Shown here in pieces: positions 58,061-64,000 of a stretch of DNA of 64,000 bases. This DNA comes from Trema orientale. Lineage: Eukaryota; Streptophyta; Magnoliopsida; Rosales; Cannabaceae. The notes beneath the pieces are model-generated. The model was not told where the DNA came from, searched no databases, and saw only the letters and a list, made by a program, of their open reading frames with translations. Each line of letters begins with the position of its first letter. The first letter of the stretch is position 1. Made by a program: the position numbers and the translations under genes. The DNA lies in NCBI GenBank assembly GCA_002914845.1, contig JXTC01000073.1, positions 344,406 through 408,405 of the forward strand, read 5' to 3'.

Positions 58061-59234
58061 TTTGAAAGAAACAAGGGTAATGACTTTCCTTTGCATATTT
58101 ATTTTTAATTGTCTAAATTGAGTGGAAAAATATATTTGAAATTGTTTTAAATAATACGACTAAATAGAAATTTAGTTCAATAAATGCTTCCTTTTTTAAA
58201 AAAAAATTGCCATAAGTCGAATTTTCATAATCCAAATATATAAATAATATATTTTGGTCCCTTTAATAACTGTGTCTTGGGATTTTAAAATTCCGAGAGA
58301 ATTTTGGCAGCCTAATAGTATAGAGAAAGCTAATTTGATTTCGTTTTTGGTTTTGATTTCTCACATTTAACCTCGACAGCTTAAAAGCTTGTATCGTAGT
58401 GAAACTAAAGGGAACCTTTGTTAAAAAAAGTCACAAAAATAAGTTTGACCTTACCTTAATTAGAATTTGATTATTCTTGGCGGCCTAGATCGTGAGACCT
58501 CGACGGCCATATCGAGCCTAGATTATAGCAAAAATTAAGATAAAATTTTGAAAGAAGATTAAAGGAATAAGCGTAGAGAAGAGCCCTACAAACTTTTCTG
58601 TAGACTTGAGAACCTCTGTATTTTATTTTTCCTTTCTCTTTCTTTTATTTTATTTTCTTTTCTCCTTTTTTCTCTATATATTCTATTTTTCTGTGACTGC
58701 CAAAAATGGCCCTGATTGCCTTTTATATGTCTAATATTCATAGACACACTTTTAAAAGATATTTTATTTTTCTGTTTCTTCCCATAATTTTCTTTCTTTC
58801 TTTTTTTTTTTGTTCAATAGTAGGACAAGTGGTTTGTCAGCATTTAATTGATGAATATTATTAAACCTGTTAGTAATAATTTTTAATTCACTAACTGAAC
58901 CTAACAAATCATATGTCACTTCAGATAATATTAAAAAAATAGAATAAAAGGTGGGATCGAAGCATATTTTTATATTGGATAACATCAGGTGAGGTGGCAT
59001 TAAAAAGGTAGAATAATAGATGGGATCCAAACGTTCTTTTTTTTAATTTTACATTTGATATACATACTAATATACTGATTATTTTACTACAATATTTAAA
59101 GCACGGATATTTATATAAAATTGGGTCAAAATTCAGTCATTTTATTATAGTACCCCTCTAAGTAATGAATAGCCAAACTGTTTTCTCCAAACCCAAAACG
59201 ATGAGTTCTGTACATTGTTTGTCTTGCCAACGAC
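58061..59234. other. Intergenic AT-rich DNA
   Basis: A less AT-rich patch at 58480-58620 ('cctcgacggccatatcgagc') forms a short palindrome but is otherwise unassigned. No gene. Confidence 0.4.
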
Positions 59235-59415
59235 CAAACTGTTGGAATTAAAAACGATTTTCGCAGCGGAAGATTAGCCCAGGAACATTCAAAAATTTTC
59301 TCAAAATAATTGACTATATAAGTGCATAGTATTAATTTATAGCAAATAGGAACACACAAAGAGAATAGATCTAATACCTCTTGTAGCCTATCAGCGGATC
59401 CTAGCTTTATTGTCT

Positions 59416-60064
59416 NNNNNNNNNNNNNNNNNNNNNNNNNNNNNNNNNNNNNNNNNNNNNNNNNNNNNNNNNNNNNNNNNNNNNNNNNNNNNNNNNNNNN
59501 NNNNNNNNNNNNNNNNNNNNNNNNNNNNNNNNNNNNNNNNNNNNNNNNNNNNNNNNNNNNNNNNNNNNNNNNNNNNNNNNNNNNNNNNNNNNNNNNNNNN
59601 NNNNNNNNNNNNNNNNNNNNNNNNNNNNNNNNNNNNNNNNNNNNNNNNNNNNNNNNNNNNNNNNNNNNNNNNNNNNNNNNNNNNNNNNNNNNNNNNNNNN
59701 NNNNNNNNNNNNNNNNNNNNNNNNNNNNNNNNNNNNNNNNNNNNNNNNNNNNNNNNNNNNNNNNNNNNNNNNNNNNNNNNNNNNNNNNNNNNNNNNNNNN
59801 NNNNNNNNNNNNNNNNNNNNNNNNNNNNNNNNNNNNNNNNNNNNNNNNNNNNNNNNNNNNNNNNNNNNNNNNNNNNNNNNNNNNNNNNNNNNNNNNNNNN
59901 NNNNNNNNNNNNNNNNNNNNNNNNNNNNNNNNNNNNNNNNNNNNNNNNNNNNNNNNNNNNNNNNNNNNNNNNNNNNNNNNNNNNNNNNNNNNNNNNNNNN
60001 NNNNNNNNNNNNNNNNNNNNNNNNNNNNNNNNNNNNNNNNNNNNNNNNNNNNNNNNNNNNNNNN
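59416..60064. other. Assembly gap, 649 N
   Basis: A run of N inside the solo LTR. Open frames crossing it are artefacts. Confidence 0.99.
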
Positions 60065-60757
60065 GTTTACCTCTCTAATTACATCTTTATCCTTGTGTAC
60101 CATTGATTCTCTAATGAACAATTAATTTATAAATCTATTATAAATTGAGTACTCAAACTCTTCAAGTGCTGAATCAATACACAAGGGAATCATCTTTCTA
60201 GCTTCCTAATGGAATGAATGGATTCTATATCTGTAAGTTACATTCCCAGCTACTCATTTCATAATGCACCCAAGATACAAGTATTTCGATCTGTATAAAA
60301 ATAAATCTTTAACAAGTATGTCAAAAAACATAATGTTATAAATAGGAGTCTATAACTACTCAGGATTAAGATTAATCTACATATGATCATCTAGCGACAT
60401 TATTTGAACTCTCAACAGTTAACGGAATTTATGCGAGATTCAAATCACGTCTGGTCCAGTCCTATATAATCAAATTATATAAAGTACCTCCATTGTGATG
60501 TCAACATATCAATAGTCTGGATAAGACTATTACATTCTCAATATTAATGGACCATACTAATAATATTTAATTAAAGATCCCAAACTTTAATTAATTATTA
60601 CGGACTATATTTAGTTTATTATCCATAAATTTAATCCTCATGTATATAACACTTATATACTAAATTTATGGTCACATAAATAAACTAGGGATTTTCTGAT
60701 ATTTAAAGACATATCAATTATGCAGAAATTCAAATAGAAAAATGTTATTTTATTAAT

Positions 60758-61594
60758 GGGCTTATAGAAATATGACCAAATTTTGGACCCAATTTCAGTA
60801 AATGTCCCTTTGTCAAATGTTATAGCAAAATGTCCGGTATATATGCTTATATACCAAGTGTAAAATTTTATATACCAAGTATAAAAAATTATATACCCAG
60901 TGTAGTTCAGTACAATAACTAAAATTGGTAGATATGCGTATCTACCAAGTGTAAAAATATATATACCTAGATATTTAGCTATAAAATTTTAAAAGTGGAC
61001 ATCTACTTAATCAAATTTAAAATTTTGGTCATCCACCTAAATTTCTCTTTTTTTCTTTTTTTTTTTCTCGTTAAAAAATAAGTGAGAAAAGAATTGGTTT
61101 TGCAGACCTCTTAACAAAATACCAGCTTCATTTTTACCTTTGATATAAAAAGTAAAAAGAAACATAATATGAAAAGACAAAAAAAGAAAATATGTATTTT
61201 GACTTTTGGTTCATATCAGAATTGAAAGAAATAAGATAAGTTAATGAGCGGTATACCATCTTTTTCATTATAAGAATAAGTCAATTTGGCGCCACAAGGT
61301 AAAAACTTGCAAATTTCTCATATCGGGGTTTGTAGAAATGTGATCAAATTTTAGGCCTAATTTCAGTAAATGTCCATTTGTCAAATGTTATAGTATAATG
61401 TTTGGTATATATGCTTATATACCAAGTATAAAAAATTATATATCTAGTACATTTCAGTACAATTACTAAAATTGGTAGATTTGTTTATCTACCAAGTGTA
61501 AAAATATATATATCTGGACATTTAGCTATAAAATTTTAAAAGTGGACATCCACTTAATCAAATTTAAAATACTGATCATCCACCTAAATTTCTC
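60758..61594 (+). mobile_element. Nested insertion holding two ~285-bp repeat copies, 10-bp TSD
   Basis: TTTTATTAAT is repeated at 60748-60757 and 61595-61604, splitting the LTR. Inside, 60758-61047 and 61325-61594 are direct copies: 'aaatttcagtaaatgtcc(c/a)ttt'-like, 'ggtatatatgcttatatacc', 'ggtagat' and 'aaagtggacatc(t/c)acttaatc' in the same order. Each copy is also an imperfect inverted repeat (ATGACCAAA..GTAAATGTCC against GGACAT..GGTCAT). A third copy starts at 63879. Confidence 0.7.
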
Positions 61595-61871
61595 TTTTAT
61601 TAATTCAGCAAAGATCCAAAATATACATGCTTTTAGGGCATAAACCCTAACACAGACCCAGGCAAAGATATTCAGCAGTAAACTTTCTCTCTACCGTGCA
61701 TGTTGTTAATAATGACGGAAATAGTTAGCAATAATTATCGCTTAGTTTAAAATTTGCATTTGTAATTATCTAGGTTTACAATTTGATTAAGTCAAGATTA
61801 TCCAATTACTTTTGTTTTGTTTTTTTTTTCTTTGTCTTTAATTTTAAATAGATTAGGATTAGAGGTGTCAA

Positions 61872-62088
61872 ACGTGCTATGCTGTGTCGGTACGATCCAT
61901 TTAAGTTGGGCACAAACGTACTTTTGTATCATGTCATGCCCATTTTTCAGTCGTGTCGTATCGTGTCGGCCCATAGTATAAAATCATTAGCCAACACGAC
62001 CCACTAGTTCATGCTCTAACGTATCATACCGTGCTGTACTTTTGTGTCATGTCCTGCCAGCACATGTGACTAAATGTGCCAGTTTTTT
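61872..62088 (+). mobile_element. hAT-like end fragment
   Basis: TAGAGGTGTCAAACGTGC resembles the end of the hAT MITE at 40513. It is followed by CGTGTCGTATCGTGTCGG-type repeats ('cacgaccca', 'gtatcataccgtgctg'). No matching right end was found, so it is a truncated or diverged copy. Confidence 0.45.
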
Positions 62089-62289
62089 TTTTTTTTTTTT
62101 TTGGGCTGAAATTGGCCCATCTAATTAGTAAATTTTACAAATTTTATTGTCCCTTTTATTATTATTTTTTAATTCGAATTTATATTAAAAAAAGGTAAAT
62201 TTAATACAACATTTTATCTTAACTAGGTTTGCATTGCACCTAGTCAATCGTAAATATATAATTATTTGAAATTCTTTTTCTTTTTTTTT

Positions 62290-62600
62290 TGAATGAAAGT
62301 CTGTCAAGGTGAAGAAGTATCACTAGAGAGTAGAAGCATCGTAACTAAGTTAACACCCAACTATCTCAACAATCCCTTGTTTAATGATCCTTAAAAAGTA
62401 ATTATTATTAATAAGAAAAATAGAAGAAAAGAGAATAATAGTTTAGAGTTTACAATTTGAAAGCAAAAGTAACTAGAAAAGACCTTAAAAAAATATCATA
62501 CGAGGCTCGTTAAAACCTGACTAGACAAAACCCAATGAGAAAAAAGTTCTAGCTAAGAAAAGAGTACTTATTACTCAAGAAAGAAACCACTAACAAAAAT
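62290..62600. other. Unassigned repeat-like segment
   Basis: 'ctcgttaaaacctgactaga' followed by 'caaaacccaatgagaaaaaa' resembles a phrase common in plant retroelement fragments. Family not known; no coding frame. Confidence 0.25.
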
Positions 62601-62842
62601 GATAAAAATATTTGAAAGTTAAATCTCTTATAATATAAGAAATAATAAAATCTTATTCATTTTTCTCGTCATTGTTTGACTCTAAGTTTGTAAAATTTTC
62701 TTCCCATATTATGTGGTATGTTCTTTACAATTCCTTTTTTCTCCTTTTTATCAGACTATTTCATCTCATAGTCCATAGCTATTTGTTTCTTGTGACAATT
62801 GGGCCAAGGCTTCTAGCCCATTTGTTTCCCTAGCAATTCCTA

Positions 62843-63267
62843 GGGAAAAGTTCATAAACATCTGTTTTCAAAACCATATATTCATAAATACCCGTTTCTA
62901 TTTTTATTTCATAAATACCCGTTTTCATACCCATTTTTCAAGATATGTAGACCACTATTGTTTTACATATGAAATTCATGAATAAAAATTACCCTAATAA
63001 TTGACACACATTTTAAAATGTATACTATAGGTCAAATTTATAATGAAAAATATAAATCATGGTAAATATTTATATTAAAAATGTATACTGTTCATATTTT
63101 ACACATGAAATGTGTACCGCATGAATAAAATTTACATTATAAATGTGGACCACTCATATTTTGCATATGAAATGTGGACCATAAAAATAAGTATTTTTGA
63201 AAGAAAAATTAAAAATGAGTATTCATGAAAATAAATTTTAAAAACGGGTACTAGGCGTAAATTTCTC
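62843..63267 (-). mobile_element. MITE-like repeat, 'gggtattta' family copy 2, 9-bp TSD
   Basis: CAATTCCTA is repeated perfectly at 62834-62842 and 63268-63276. The ends are GGGAAAAGTTCATAAA and its loose inverse GCGTAAATTTCTC. Its reverse complement matches 32910-33320, which helps define that copy. No coding capacity. Confidence 0.8.
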
Positions 63268-63289
63268 CAATTCCTATAGAAGAAATTTG

Positions 63290-63640
63290 ATTTTTTATTG
63301 TAATTTTTCAAAAATGTTCAAAAATCCTGGATTTCAATTATAAAAATATTATTTTTTAAGATATTTAGAAAAATACTACCTTTTATTAATTGATGAGGTA
63401 ACCAGTCAAGTTACCTAAGGTAACCAATCTCAAGTTACATGAGATAACTTGATTGGTTACTTTAAGTAACTAAACAAGTAACCTAGTTGTTTACCTCGAG
63501 TACCACTAAAAAATATCAATTCTGAAAAATAAATAGTGTTTTTCTAAATATTTATTAAAAAATGTTATCTTTCTAAGTAACTTTTCAAAAATGACATTTT
63601 TCTAAATCAATTCGAGATTTTTCAAAAAATTTAGCCCATT
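63290..63640. repeat. Relative of the 'TTACCAG' foldback family
   Basis: Framed by 'agatatttagaaaaatacta' and 'aaaaatgacatttttctaaa'. The core has GGTAACCAGTCAAGTTACC, GTAACCAATCTCAAGTTAC and GGTTACTTTAAGTAAC words, which form a palindromic cluster. Confidence 0.5.
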
Positions 63641-63878
63641 TATAAGTTTTTAATTTTTGGCACTTTGGGCCTAGAATTTTGTAAAAAGCTCATTCCTATA
63701 ATATTTGGATAGAAATGAGGAAAAAAATACCAATTTTCTGTTTTTTTTAAAGGAAATTATACTAGGGCCAATTTGGTATAGTATGTTGTAAGCCGAAGCA
63801 GTTGTGACAAAATAAGTGCAGGTATTTAAAAACTTAAATTACAAGACTTTATGGTATTTAGAAAACAACAATAAAAAA

Positions 63879-64000
63879 ATGGGGCTTCTAGAAATGTGAC
63901 CAAATTTTGAGCCTAATTTCAGTAAATGTCCCTTTGTCAAATATTATAGCAAAATGTCCGATATATATGCTTATATACCAAGTGTAAAATTTTATATAAC
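63879..64000 (+). mobile_element. Third copy of the ~285-bp repeat, cut by the window end
   Basis: Matches the first 120 bases of 60758-61047 (gaccaaattttg(g/a)(a/g)cc.. to 'cttatataccaagtgtaaaa'). The rest lies outside the window. Confidence 0.75.

Larger units (their letters stand above)
59240..61652 (-). mobile_element. Probable solo LTR of a Copia-type retrotransposon
   Basis: Read on the - strand it begins TGTTAGGGTTTATGCCC (61652) and ends TCGTTTTTAATTCCAACA (59240), a classic TG..CA pair. Just inside the end is 'cttccgctgcgaaaa', common in plant Copia LTR ends. The flanks are CAAAC (59235-59239) and CAGAC (61653-61657), a 5-bp duplication with one difference. No primer-binding site follows the end, so no internal domain is present. 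It contains the assembly gap and a nested insertion (60758-61594). The sequence hidden in the gap could change the call. Confidence 0.72.

Noticed and set aside
59126..60121. Long open frames on both strands across 59.1-60.1 kb
   Set aside because: They run through the 649-N gap. The readable ends are non-coding LTR sequence.

Overview
This 64 kb window is nuclear DNA of a flowering plant, most likely a eudicot. The genes have GT-AG introns in an AT-rich background. Four conserved plant proteins can be read exon by exon, and the intergenic space is full of plant-type MITEs, MULE and hAT derivatives, LTR fragments and a tRNA-derived SINE. I cannot name the species from sequence alone. A 649-base run of N lies at 59416-60064, and single Ns lie at 1388 and 43772.

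Layout. 0.2-3.1 kb holds two foldback or TIR elements. 3.5-4.8 kb is a promoter-plus-leader block with 22-nt tandem repeats, a TATA box and an unusual array of tandem stem-loops. 5.0-9.1 kb is a decayed MULE-like region. It carries a broken Ulp1-type (C48) protease on the + strand, a MURA-like N-terminal fragment on the - strand, and a ~175-bp tandem array between them. 11.8-25.2 kb is the gene-rich part: a QUASIMODO2-family probable methyltransferase (+), a BTB/POZ protein (-, convergent with it) and an EHD3-like PHD-finger protein (+). The PHD gene appears to use one GC-AG intron. Two TIR elements fill 26.6-29.3 kb. A TTC33-like TPR protein (-) occupies 30.0-32.6 kb. Two small intronless genes (34.4 and 44.3 kb, both +) are paralogues that share a basic core motif; I do not recognise the family. 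From 45 kb to the end I find no convincing intact gene. That part is transposon-derived: a SINE with target-site duplication, hAT-type elements, nested insertions, an LTR with a 45/51-nt tandem repeat in its U3, a second LTR-like block, and a probable solo LTR on the - strand that contains the assembly gap and a nested insertion.

The protein genes do not form a pathway. Their likely roles are Golgi methylation linked to wall pectin, BTB-mediated protein interaction, chromatin reading, and TPR-mediated interaction. The most consistent pattern is the number of elements flanked by 8-10 bp direct repeats. Eleven such flanks could be read directly, two of them with mismatches. This suggests that short MULE-like non-autonomous elements have been a main force shaping this locus. 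The most unusual signal is the stem-loop array at 4002-4782, where tandem copies keep their stems through paired base changes.
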